Source: an uncultured Eubacteriales bacterium (GTDB lineage Bacteria; Bacillota; Clostridia; Lachnospirales; CAG-274). From it: a stretch of DNA of 21,805 nucleotides. Location of the stretch: positions 1-21,805 of the forward strand of contig CABUWB010000006.1 in assembly GCA_902495025.1 (NCBI GenBank). Direction: 5' to 3'. Shown here piece after piece: positions 5,676 through 13,700 of the stretch; the first letter of the stretch is position 1; the number at the start of each line of letters is the position of its first letter. The position numbers and the translations under genes were made by a program. The notes below the pieces were generated by a model, which saw nothing but the letters and a program-made list of their open reading frames with translations, was not told where the DNA came from and did not search any database.

Positions 5676-7109
5676 ATGGCTAAAGAAAAAATGGTAACTG
5701 CTATTACCTCTATGAAAGAGGATTTTGCGCAGTGGTATACCGATGTTGTTAAAAAGGCGGAGCTTATTGACTATTCAAGTGTAAGGGGCTGTATGATTCT
5801 GCGCCCTAATGGCTACGCTATATGGGAGAATATACAAAAGGAGCTTGATGCACGTTTTAAGGCAACAGGCGTTGAGAATGTATATATGCCTATGTTCATA
5901 CCCGAGAGCCTTTTACAGAAAGAGAAGGACCACGTTGAGGGCTTTGCTCCCGAGGTTGCATGGGTAACACATGGCGGACTTGAAAAGCTGCAGGAAAGAC
6001 TTTGTGTACGTCCTACCTCGGAAACACTTTTCTGCGACTTATACTCAAACATTGTACAGTCCTACAGGGATTTGCCAAAGCTCTACAACCAGTGGTGCTC
6101 TGTAGTAAGGTGGGAAAAGACAACACGTCCATTCCTGCGCTCAATGGAGTTCTTGTGGCAGGAGGGACACACCGCACACGCTACCGCAGAGGAGGCAGAG
6201 GAGAGAACAATTCAGATGCTCAACCTCTATGCTGATTTCTGTGAGCAGGTGCTTGCTATCCCTATGATTAAGGGCAGAAAGACAGATAAGGAAAAGTTTG
6301 CAGGTGCACATTCTACCTATACTATTGAGGCGCTTATGCACGACGGCAAGGCACTCCAGTCAGGCACAAGCCATAACTTTGGCGACGGCTTTGCACAGGC
6401 TTTTGGTATTCAGTACACCGACAAGGAGAACAAGCTCCAGTACGTTCATCAGACAAGCTGGGGTATGTCCACACGTATTATCGGCGCTATAATTATGGTA
6501 CATGGTGATGACAGCGGTCTTGTACTGCCACCACGCATTGCACCTACACAGGTTATGATTATACCTATTGCACAGAAAAAAGAGGGCGTGCTTGAAAATG
6601 CTGCAAAGGTTAAGGAAAGACTTGCAAAGGTTTGCAGGGTTGGTCTTGACGACAGCGACAAGACGCCTGGCTGGAAGTTCAGCGAGTACGAAATGAGGGG
6701 TATCCCTGTAAGAGTTGAGCTTGGTCCTAAGGATATTGAGGCAGGTCAGTGCGTGCTTGCAAGACGTGATACAGGCGAGAAGATAACCGTTTCTCTTGAC
6801 AATATCGAGGACGAGGTTACAAAGCTGCTTGATACCATTCAGGCAGATATGCTTGCAAGGGCTACCGCACACAGGGACAGCCACACCTACACAGCAACCT
6901 CTATGGAGGAGCTTGGCAGAATTGTGAACGAAACTCCAGGCTTTGTTAAGGCTATGTGGTGCGGTGATGAGGCTTGTGAAAACAAGATTAAGGAGGAATA
7001 CTCCGTTACATCAAGATGTATGCCTTTTGAGCAGGAGGAGATTGACACCAAATGCGTATGCTGTGGTAAGCCTGCCAAAACTATGGTTTACTGGGGTAAG
7101 GCATATTAA
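5676..7109 (+). CDS. proS: prolyl-tRNA synthetase, short archaeal/eukaryal-type
   Basis: Charges tRNA-Pro with proline in the cytoplasm. The 477-aa length and sequence fit the short archaeal-like ProRS found in many Clostridia, which lacks the large editing insertion of the E. coli form. Class II motifs are clear: RPTSE (112-116), the motif-2 region RWEKTTRPFLRSMEFLWQEG (145-164) followed by HTAHAT, and the motif-3 region SWGMSTRIIGAIIMVHGDDS with GLVLPPRIAP. The C-terminal part has paired cysteines (CGDEAC, CVCCG) typical of the zinc-binding extension, and the protein ends in ...YWGKAY, as in this subfamily. The ribosome binding site AAAGGAG (5661-5667) is 8 bp before the ATG. It is a single-gene unit with a perfect promoter upstream and a terminator downstream. 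Confidence 0.96.
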   Translation: MAKEKMVTAITSMKEDFAQWYTDVVKKAELIDYSSVRGCMILRPNGYAIWENIQKELDARFKATGVENVYMPMFIPESLLQKEKDHVEGFAPEVAWVTHGGLEKLQERLCVRPTSETLFCDLYSNIVQSYRDLPKLYNQWCSVVRWEKTTRPFLRSMEFLWQEGHTAHATAEEAEERTIQMLNLYADFCEQVLAIPMIKGRKTDKEKFAGAHSTYTIEALMHDGKALQSGTSHNFGDGFAQAFGIQYTDKENKLQYVHQTSWGMSTRIIGAIIMVHGDDSGLVLPPRIAPTQVMIIPIAQKKEGVLENAAKVKERLAKVCRVGLDDSDKTPGWKFSEYEMRGIPVRVELGPKDIEAGQCVLARRDTGEKITVSLDNIEDEVTKLLDTIQADMLARATAHRDSHTYTATSMEELGRIVNETPGFVKAMWCGDEACENKIKEEYSVTSRCMPFEQEEIDTKCVCCGKPAKTMVYWGKAY

Positions 7110-7125
7110 TATTTGTAAAATACTA

Positions 7126-7162
7126 AGGGCTGTTGCACTATTATGCAGCAGCCCTGTTTGTT
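7126..7162 (+). terminator. terminator of proS
   Basis: Stem AGGGCTGTTGCA (7126-7137) with TGCAGCAGCCCT (7144-7155), 12 pairs with one G-U, then a T-rich tail to about 7162. Confidence 0.8.
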
Positions 7163-7206
7163 TGGGTATAATATATAAATTATAGTTTAGTGAAATGTGA
7201 GTATAA

Positions 7207-7231
7207 GGGCGGATATGGAATCCGCCCCTAC
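7207..7231 (+). repeat. REP-like hairpin repeat, copy 1
   Basis: GGGCGGAT (7207-7214), a 5-base loop and ATCCGCCC (7220-7227), followed by CTAC. The same 25-mer occurs in reverse orientation at 7343-7367 with one mismatch in the loop. The 7163-7433 gap between proS and recD2 holds no gene; it contains these hairpins and the direct repeats listed separately. Confidence 0.75.
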
Positions 7232-7287
7232 GTAACCAATAATAGCATTGTTGCATTGCATATAAATTAGATGTTGGTTTGTTTGGA

Positions 7288-7308
7288 TACCTTGCGTATA
7301 AGATAAAT
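7288..7308 (+). repeat. 21-bp direct repeat, copy 1
   Basis: Begins TACCTTGCGTATAAG and recurs at 7371-7391 with one mismatch (G to T at the 15th base). A further shared word, ATAAATTATAGTT, occurs on both sides, near 7172-7184 and 7318-7331, so the two halves of this gap look like a diverged duplication. Confidence 0.65.
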
Positions 7309-7342
7309 CTGCGAAAAAATAAATTATAGTTGTAATTAACTT

Positions 7343-7367
7343 GTAGGGGCGGATTCTATATCCGCCC
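7343..7367 (-). repeat. REP-like hairpin repeat, copy 2 (inverted relative to copy 1)
   Basis: GGGCGGAT (7347-7354), a 5-base loop and ATCCGCCC (7360-7367), preceded by GTAG. Its reverse complement matches copy 1 at 24 of 25 positions. Confidence 0.75.
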
Positions 7368-7370
7368 GCT

Positions 7371-7391
7371 TACCTTGCGTATAATATAAAT
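7371..7391 (+). repeat. 21-bp direct repeat, copy 2
   Basis: Matches 7288-7308 at 20 of 21 positions and directly follows hairpin copy 2. Confidence 0.65.
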
Positions 7392-7433
7392 TCTAATTTA
7401 TACAACAATCCCATTTTGCGTATGCTTTCTTTC

Positions 7434-9671
7434 CTATTTAATATCTGCAAAAAATTTCAGTCTTTCCGCAAGTGCGGTATATCTTTCTGACTCGTGGTTA
7501 TTATCAATCATTCTTTTAAGCGTTTCGGGTATGCCTATAAGCACAACAAGCTCCCTTGCTCTTGTAACGGCGGTATAAATAAGGTTGCGTGTAAGCAGCA
7601 TTGGCGGGCCGCTGTGTACGGGTATAATAACTGCCTTATACTCGCTGCCCTGACTTTTGTGAATGGTTACGGCATAGCTCAGCTCCAGCTCGTCAAGCTG
7701 CGTAAAGTCATAAATGACGGTTTTTTCACCGTCAAACAGCACCTCCATATACTCGTTTACATTGTCGATAAATACGATAATGCCCTCATCGCCGTTGTAT
7801 ATGCCAAGTCCGTCATCAACAATTTTTCCGTTTCTTACAATTTTCCATGCAATATCATAGTTGTTTTTTATCTGCATTACCTTGTCGCCCATGCGGAAAA
7901 TTCTGCTGCCATGGTTTTTCTCAAACTTGCCCTTTGCAGGCGGATTAAGGCAAGCCTGCAGCACCTTGTTAAAGCCCTCAACACCTATGGGGGATTTGCG
8001 CATTGGTGTAAGCAGCTGTATATCTTTCAGACCATCACAGCCGAGGTAGTTTGGGAGCCTTGTTGTAACAAGCGATACAACGGTTTCAATCAGCTTGTCC
8101 TGATTTGCCGAGCGCATAAAGAAAAAGTCCTTGCTGTCCTTTTCCATAACAGGCATTTCACCGTTGTTAATGCGGTGCGCATTCATAACAATTGCGCTCT
8201 CCCTTGCCTGACGGAAGATTTCCTTTAATCGTATTACGGGTACAACGCCGCTTGCGATTATATCCTGCAGCACGTTGCCTGCGCCAACTGACGGCAGCTG
8301 GTCGGCATCGCCCACAATTACAAGCCTTGTGCCTGCAACAACTGCTTTCAGCAGGCTTGTCATAAGCACCATATCAATCATGGAGCTTTCGTCAACTATA
8401 ATTACATCAGCCTCAATGGGGTTGTCCTCGTCATGCTCAAAGCTCTGCTTGCGGCTGCCCTCGTCAAGGTAGTTAAGTCCTAAAAGACGGTGTATTGTCT
8501 GTGCATTTTCACCTGTGGCTATGGACATACGCTTTGCCGCCTTGCCTGTGGGTGCGGCAAGCTCCACCTTCATATCCTGCAGCTTTAAAAGGTAGATAAT
8601 TGCGTTTATAATGGTGGTTTTGCCTGTACCGGGGCCGCCCGTAATTACCATAACGCCATTTGTCATAGCCTCTTTTATTGCCCTGCGCTGCTCGTCGGCA
8701 AAGGTCATGGAGTTATATGCCTCTATGCAGTCAATTTCACCATCATAATTTATATTGCTGTCGGGCTTGAAATGTGAAAGCTCAATCAGCTTTTTAGCCG
8801 TATAACTCTCGTTATAATAGGAAAAGTTAAGGTATACCCTTACTTCGTCCTCACGCCGCTCAATATAAATGCGGTTGTCAATGTGCAGCTTGGTCATAAG
8901 GTTTGCTATTATTTCGCTCTGTATTCTAAGTAGGGCGGAGGCTTTGTCAAGCAGCAGCTGCATTGGCAGATAAACACTGCCGTCATTTAACGCAAGGGTC
9001 AGCACGTACTGCACGCCTGCCTCAATGCGGTATTCGGAGTCGGGCGCAATACCCATATTGTAGGCGATTTTATCTGCCGTTGTAAAGCCTATGCCAAAAA
9101 CCTCGTCGGCAAGGGCGTATGGGTTTTTCTGCACAACGGTTATGGTTGAGCCCTTGTATTTTTTGTAAATTTTAAGTGCGTTTGAGGTGGTAACGCCGTA
9201 CTGCTGCAAAAACATAACCACGCTTCTAAGCTCAGTCTGCTCGTGAAAAGCCTCACCAATCTTCATGGCTCTGCTTTCGTTAATACCACGTATTTCGGCA
9301 AGCTTTTCGGGTGTTTCAGATATAACATTGAAGGTATCGGTGCCAAATTTTTTAACTATATTTCTTGCAGTTACCTTGCCGATGCCTTTTATTATACCGC
9401 TTGCAAGATAACGCTCAATACCCCTTTCACTGGACGGTACGGTCTGTATGCAGCTTTCCACCTGCAGCTGCTCACCGTAGGTGGGGTGTACAACCACACT
9501 GCCCGTAATGCACACATTTTCCCCGCGTGTAACGGAGGGCAGGTAGCCAACGCAGATATACTCGTCGTCTGCGTTCTCGTCCTCAATTACGGTAAAAACG
9601 GTGTAGCCGTTCTCGTCGTTTCTGTATTTAATGCTTTCAATTATGCCCTCAATGGTAAGCTGTTCACTCAT
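7434..9671 (-). CDS. recD2: RecD2-type 5'-3' DNA helicase
   Basis: A 745-aa superfamily 1B helicase of the RecD2 form found in bacteria without RecBC. The N-terminal part (about 1-75) is an OB-like domain. Helix-hairpin-helix motifs follow, including GIIKGIGKVTARNIVKKFG at about 92-110 and GIGFTTADKIA at about 193-203. The ATPase core has Walker A GGPGTGKT (345-352), PTGKAAKRM, Walker B VDESSMID (about 427-434) and GDADQLPSVGAGNVL; the C-terminal UvrD-like part has YAVTIHKSQGSEY and TAVTRAR. These proteins unwind DNA with a 5' tail and contribute to repair and replication-fork maintenance. The start has GGGTGAT as ribosome binding site. It is divergent from rubrerythrin; upstream -10 candidates (TATAAT, minus strand, within 9701-9715) lie in a duplicated ATTATACAC element. 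Confidence 0.95.
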   Translation of the reverse strand: MSEQLTIEGIIESIKYRNDENGYTVFTVIEDENADDEYICVGYLPSVTRGENVCITGSVVVHPTYGEQLQVESCIQTVPSSERGIERYLASGIIKGIGKVTARNIVKKFGTDTFNVISETPEKLAEIRGINESRAMKIGEAFHEQTELRSVVMFLQQYGVTTSNALKIYKKYKGSTITVVQKNPYALADEVFGIGFTTADKIAYNMGIAPDSEYRIEAGVQYVLTLALNDGSVYLPMQLLLDKASALLRIQSEIIANLMTKLHIDNRIYIERREDEVRVYLNFSYYNESYTAKKLIELSHFKPDSNINYDGEIDCIEAYNSMTFADEQRRAIKEAMTNGVMVITGGPGTGKTTIINAIIYLLKLQDMKVELAAPTGKAAKRMSIATGENAQTIHRLLGLNYLDEGSRKQSFEHDEDNPIEADVIIVDESSMIDMVLMTSLLKAVVAGTRLVIVGDADQLPSVGAGNVLQDIIASGVVPVIRLKEIFRQARESAIVMNAHRINNGEMPVMEKDSKDFFFMRSANQDKLIETVVSLVTTRLPNYLGCDGLKDIQLLTPMRKSPIGVEGFNKVLQACLNPPAKGKFEKNHGSRIFRMGDKVMQIKNNYDIAWKIVRNGKIVDDGLGIYNGDEGIIVFIDNVNEYMEVLFDGEKTVIYDFTQLDELELSYAVTIHKSQGSEYKAVIIPVHSGPPMLLTRNLIYTAVTRARELVVLIGIPETLKRMIDNNHESERYTALAERLKFFADIK

Positions 9672-9701
9672 TTTATCACCCGAAAAAATTTCTTTTCTTA
9701 A

Positions 9702-9716
9702 TTATACACATTATAC
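9702..9716. promoter_or_regulatory. possible PerR-like box between recD2 and rubrerythrin
   Basis: The 15-mer TTATACACATTATAC matches 11 of 14 defined bases of the Bacillus PerR consensus (TTATAATNATTATAA, recalled). It is 63 bp upstream of the rubrerythrin start. It also forms part of a 9-bp direct repeat (ATTATACAC twice, 9701-9718), which offers another explanation. Weak on its own; more interesting beside the better site at 19890-19904. Confidence 0.35.
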
Positions 9717-9778
9717 ACTAAAATAAGGAATATTTAAACCCCAAATTTGGCATAATAGGAAAAAAGGAGGTATTAAAA

Positions 9779-10381
9779 ATGGATTTTAAAAACAGCAAAA
9801 CCAAGGAAAACCTTATGAGAGCCTTTGCAGGCGAAAGTCAGGCGAGAAACCGCTATACTTTTGGCGCAGGCGAGGCAAGAGAAAAAGGACTTTATGTAAT
9901 TGAGGGCATTTTTACCTTTACCGCAGGGCAGGAGAGGGAGCATGCCAAGGTGTTTTATAATCTCTTACAGGATTTGTCCGACACCACAATTACCGTTGAC
10001 GGCACCTATCCTGTGGATATAAGCAAGGACGTTGCTAAGCTGCTGAGATATGCACAGCATAACGAGTTTCAGGAGCATGACGTGGATTATAAGCAGTTTG
10101 CGGAGATTGCGGCACAGGAGGGCTTTGCACCTGTTGCACATACCTTTCAGAGGATTGCTGAGGTTGAAAAGACGCATGGCGAGCGCTTTGGCAGGGCTGC
10201 CGATATGCTTGAAAAGGATATGCTTTTTGTTTCCTCAATCGAGGAGGAATGGATGTGCCTTAACTGCGGCTATACCGTAAAAGGTACAAATGCACCTGCC
10301 GCCTGCCCTGTGTGTAAGCATCCGCAGGGATACTTTATCAGAATGACGCTTGCGCCGTTTGCAGGGGTTAAGGTGCTTTAA
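9779..10381 (+). CDS. rbr: rubrerythrin
   Basis: A 200-aa cytoplasmic non-haem di-iron peroxidase of anaerobes, reducing hydrogen peroxide with electrons passed through its rubredoxin domain. The N-terminal ferritin-like domain has iron ligands at E19 (AGES), E52 and H55 (QEREHAK) and at about E128/H133 (EVEKTH). The C-terminal rubredoxin domain (about 156-190) has the four cysteines C160, C163, C176 and C179 (CLNC, CPVC). The ribosome binding site AAAGGAGG is at 9764-9771. It is monocistronic and followed by a hairpin at 10403. A possible PerR-like box lies upstream. It probably acts alongside the flavodiiron protein at 19938 in oxidative-stress defence. Confidence 0.96.
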   Translation: MDFKNSKTKENLMRAFAGESQARNRYTFGAGEAREKGLYVIEGIFTFTAGQEREHAKVFYNLLQDLSDTTITVDGTYPVDISKDVAKLLRYAQHNEFQEHDVDYKQFAEIAAQEGFAPVAHTFQRIAEVEKTHGERFGRAADMLEKDMLFVSSIEEEWMCLNCGYTVKGTNAPAACPVCKHPQGYFIRMTLAPFAGVKVL

Positions 10382-10402
10382 AATGCTGATTAACTAATAT
10401 AT

Positions 10403-10437
10403 GTCGGGGTGGATTTTAAATCTGCCCCGACGTTTTA
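10403..10437 (+). terminator. terminator-like hairpin after rubrerythrin, related to the REP-like repeats
   Basis: GTCGGGGTGGATT (10403-10415) pairs with AATCTGCCCCGAC (10419-10431) over 13 positions, two of them G-U, followed by GTTTTAATT. Its core (GGGGTGGATT/AATCTGCCCC) resembles a diverged copy of the hairpins at 7207 and 7343, so it may be a repeat that serves as a terminator. Confidence 0.65.
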
Positions 10438-10510
10438 ATTTATTTTATCAAACAATTCTTTTTGTAGTTTGATATTGCTATATATTAAGAATTAATTAAG
10501 ATAATTGAAT

Positions 10511-10526
10511 ATTTGTACGTACAAAT
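10511..10526. promoter_or_regulatory. perfect 16-bp palindromic operator, AraR-like
   Basis: ATTTGTACGTACAAAT is a perfect palindrome 12 bp upstream of the -35 box of the pectinesterase promoter. As I recall it, this is the same as the consensus operator of the arabinose repressor AraR of Bacillus subtilis. The regulator gene is not in the window. Confidence 0.65.
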
Positions 10527-10538
10527 CTTAAAAATAAA

Positions 10539-10567
10539 TTGACAATTTATAAGTACAGATGTATAAT
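10539..10567 (+). promoter_or_regulatory. consensus sigma-A promoter of the pectinesterase unit
   Basis: TTGACA (10539-10544), 17 bp, TATAAT (10562-10567). Transcription should begin near 10574, giving an untranslated leader of about 185 bases before the ATG at 10759. Confidence 0.9.
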
Positions 10568-10578
10568 AAACGTAATAG

Positions 10579-10642
10579 GTATAACTGCTGATAGGGAGAA
10601 TTGATAACCGGCAATGTCGATTTACTTTAAGCGCAGTTGTAC
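10579..10642 (+). other. stem-enclosed structured segment in the pectinesterase mRNA leader
   Basis: GTATAACTGC (10579-10588) pairs with GCAGTTGTAC (10633-10642), ten pairs with one G-U, closing a 44-base internal region. It starts about 5 bases after the predicted transcript start. I could not match the sequence to a riboswitch or ribozyme class I know. The rest of the leader to 10758 has no gene I can support. Confidence 0.4.
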
Positions 10643-10650
10643 GTATACGT
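10635..10650. promoter_or_regulatory. degenerate second AraR-like site in the leader
   Basis: AGTTGTACGTATACGT matches the 16-bp palindrome at 10511 at 12 of 16 positions: 7 of 8 in the left half and 5 of 8 in the right. The two sites are 124 bp apart, close to 12 helical turns, with the promoter between them. It also overlaps the 3' strand of the leader stem, so the similarity may partly reflect RNA structure. Confidence 0.35.
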
Positions 10651-10758
10651 CCTGCAAAGGAAAAGAATATTTTATGGAAATTATAGCTGTCTTTTCTGAA
10701 TGTGGTTTGTTTGGGGAACAGTAAATAATTTTCAATAAAGAAAGGGGATAATTTTTAA

Positions 10759-13700
10759 ATGAACAACAAATTTAAAAGAGCTTTAAGCTCTATTCTTGCA
10801 TTCATTATGCTGTGTTCCTGCGTTTGCGTGATGAATGTTAGTAGTGTGTGGGCGGCTGATGGTGAAACATTGTATTATACAGTTGATAATTTCTTTACAA
10901 ACGGAACATTAGACTATAATGAGAAGACGACACCAAGTAGCTTGCCAACTGGATTTGCAATTACTTCCAGTACTAAAACATTTAAATATCAGTCATTTGG
11001 AACACGTTCAAGCGATGTAAAAAATGAGAATAATAATACTACTGGAAAAAGTTTTACCAGTGAATTGGTTGCTTTAGGAGGACGAACAATCACCTATACA
11101 CCAACCGAAACAGGAAAATTAAATGTATACGGATATGCTAAGCAAACCTCAAATTCGGCAACAATTGGAAATAATACCTATCCTACAGAGGATGGCGTCA
11201 ATAAAGTATATGTAGCTAGTGTTCCATGCTCTGCGACTAATGTAGCTACAATTTCATTAACAACTAATGCCGTATTATTGGCATTTGAATTTGTTCCAGG
11301 TGCAGTTGTTATGGATGATGAGTATACAATTACAGGTGATTTAGGAGCTTCCAACGAGCTTACAAGCGGAACATTTACACTTACAAATTCAGATAATTCA
11401 ACTACATTATCCGCTACAATCAGCAATGGTGCATATACTGTAACAAAATCTGTATCTGGTGGTTCAGATGCCCCCTTTAAAGTTGGGGATAAATTCACAG
11501 TTTCTGCGAACGGTTATAGTGCATCACCAAACGAAATTACTTTGGCAGCTGGTTCTGATGAATTTAACTTTACTGCTGATGAGCTTACATTTACATCAAC
11601 TGCTTTAAAAGGAATCACCTTAGCAAGTTCATTAAGTGCTGATGAGCTTACAGCTGGAGATATTACATCAGAAACTAAAATAAATGGGTTCACCCTTATC
11701 GCTGATAGCAGTAATAATATGACTGTTAGTGCTGGTTCAGATACAGCAAATGGCATCAGTATCTCCAAACGTATTCAGACTAGTGGCTCAGGTTCAACCA
11801 CAAAACGTGCAATTAAGTTTACAACAACAGAGGCTGATACTAATTTGTATATTTGGGCTTTATCAGCAAATACATCACAAGATAGAACATTAACTATTGC
11901 TAATGACAATGGAACAGCCGTTGGAAGTATTGATGCACCAAAGTCAGGCAAACCAATCCCCGGAGGATTAGTAAACTTATCAAGTGTTGGCAACTATTAT
12001 GTTTATTCTCCAAATAGTGGTGTAAATATTTATCTTATTGGTACTGATAAACCTATTGCCGCCGATTCTACAGAGGAATCTAGCAGTACAGATATTAATT
12101 TAGATTTTAGAACAAATGATGGTTCCTATGCAACTGATGGCACATATTACATAACAAATGATAGCGTTTCGACAGAGGCAAGTGATGATTACGTTGTAAA
12201 AATTACAGATGTTAAGTATCATGGAACAACTTACGGTCTTGTTAGTACAAATAGTAGCTCTTTGCCAATAATAGAACTTAAAAATGTTGTTGGTCCAGCA
12301 AAAATTAGTCTTGGTACAGCTGATTATGCAGGTGAATTCAGTTTTTCATCTACCGATACAAGTGCTAAATTTTTAAGCTCGTCAGGAGTTGCAGGTACAG
12401 TATATAATACAATAGGCACTAAGGGTTCTACTATTGATATATATTATACCGGAACAACTACAGCAACAATAACTTTAACAGCGACAACAGGTTTAAAGAA
12501 TTCAAGCGGAACAATTTCCGAAATTGGTCAGGTATATATACCAACTTTAGCTGTTAAAACAATTACTGCAGAAGAAGTACCGAAAGAGGTTCAAGCAAAT
12601 TCCAATGTTAAAATTACTGTAAGCAATACTAACAATGGTGATGTTTTAGTAATTACCGATTCTAGTAATGCTGAATATAAGGCAACTATATCTAGCGGTA
12701 TCGCAGACTTTACTGGCAAAGCAATTTATGTAGGTAATGCAACTTTATCTGCAGAAGGATATACTCTTGACCCTGCAACAATTACTATTGCAACAGATAC
12801 AAATGAATATACAGTTACAGCAACCCCAACAGCAACAGAGGTAATTGCTGATGGCAGCGATACATCCGTATTATATGCAGGCTATGTTGCTAAGGATGGT
12901 TATAAGGTATACAACACAGTACAGGCTGCTGTCGATGCTGCACTTTCAACAGGTGCTACAATTAAGCTTGCACCTAAAACATTTACAGAAACAGTTGTTG
13001 TAAATAAGCCAAACATCAAGCTTATTGGTACAGCAAGAGATACTTCTGTAATTACATATAATGATAGTGAAACTAAAAACGATACTTATTTCCATGGTGC
13101 TACTCTTGCAGTTTTAGCTGATGGTTTTTCAGCAGAAAACCTTACTGTTCAGAATACAGCTGAAGAGGATGGAACAGCAGGCGGTAAAAATGCAACAGCG
13201 TTATCAATGGATTATAACAACCTTACAGCCACTGTAACAATAACAAATTGTAATCTGCTCGCATTCAGAGATACAGTTTATACAGGTAAAACAAATGCAA
13301 ATGTTACCCTTACGCTCGACAACTGCTTAATTACAGGTTTCCAGGACGTTATCTGCGGTTCAGGTAATGTTACAATCAAAGATTGCACAATGGATACTTC
13401 ACGTGCAGTTAATAGTACTATTAGCAATGGTACAGCAAGATTGTTCGCTCCAAGAGGCTACAGCGATACAAGCAAAACTACGGTATATAAGGCAGAAAAC
13501 CTTACTATTAAGTCTACCGACAGTAAAACAAACACTATCTATTTTGCACGTGCATGGGATGGTTATACACTTGACGGTACTACAAAGGTATGGGATGGAA
13601 ATAATAATGTACAGGTAATTGTTGATGGCTATACAGTTGATAGCTCAGCATCAAGCGCTTTTGACGGAGATACATTATATGGTTTTGAAGCCAATGGTAT

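Noticed and set aside
7494..8228. A 244-codon plus-strand open frame antisense to recD2
   Set aside because: It overlaps a clear helicase gene, has no family motifs and reads as a codon-bias shadow.
10674..10724. A 16-codon open frame in the pectinesterase leader as a leader peptide
   Set aside because: The ribosome binding site is poor and distant, and the peptide has no run of regulatory codons.
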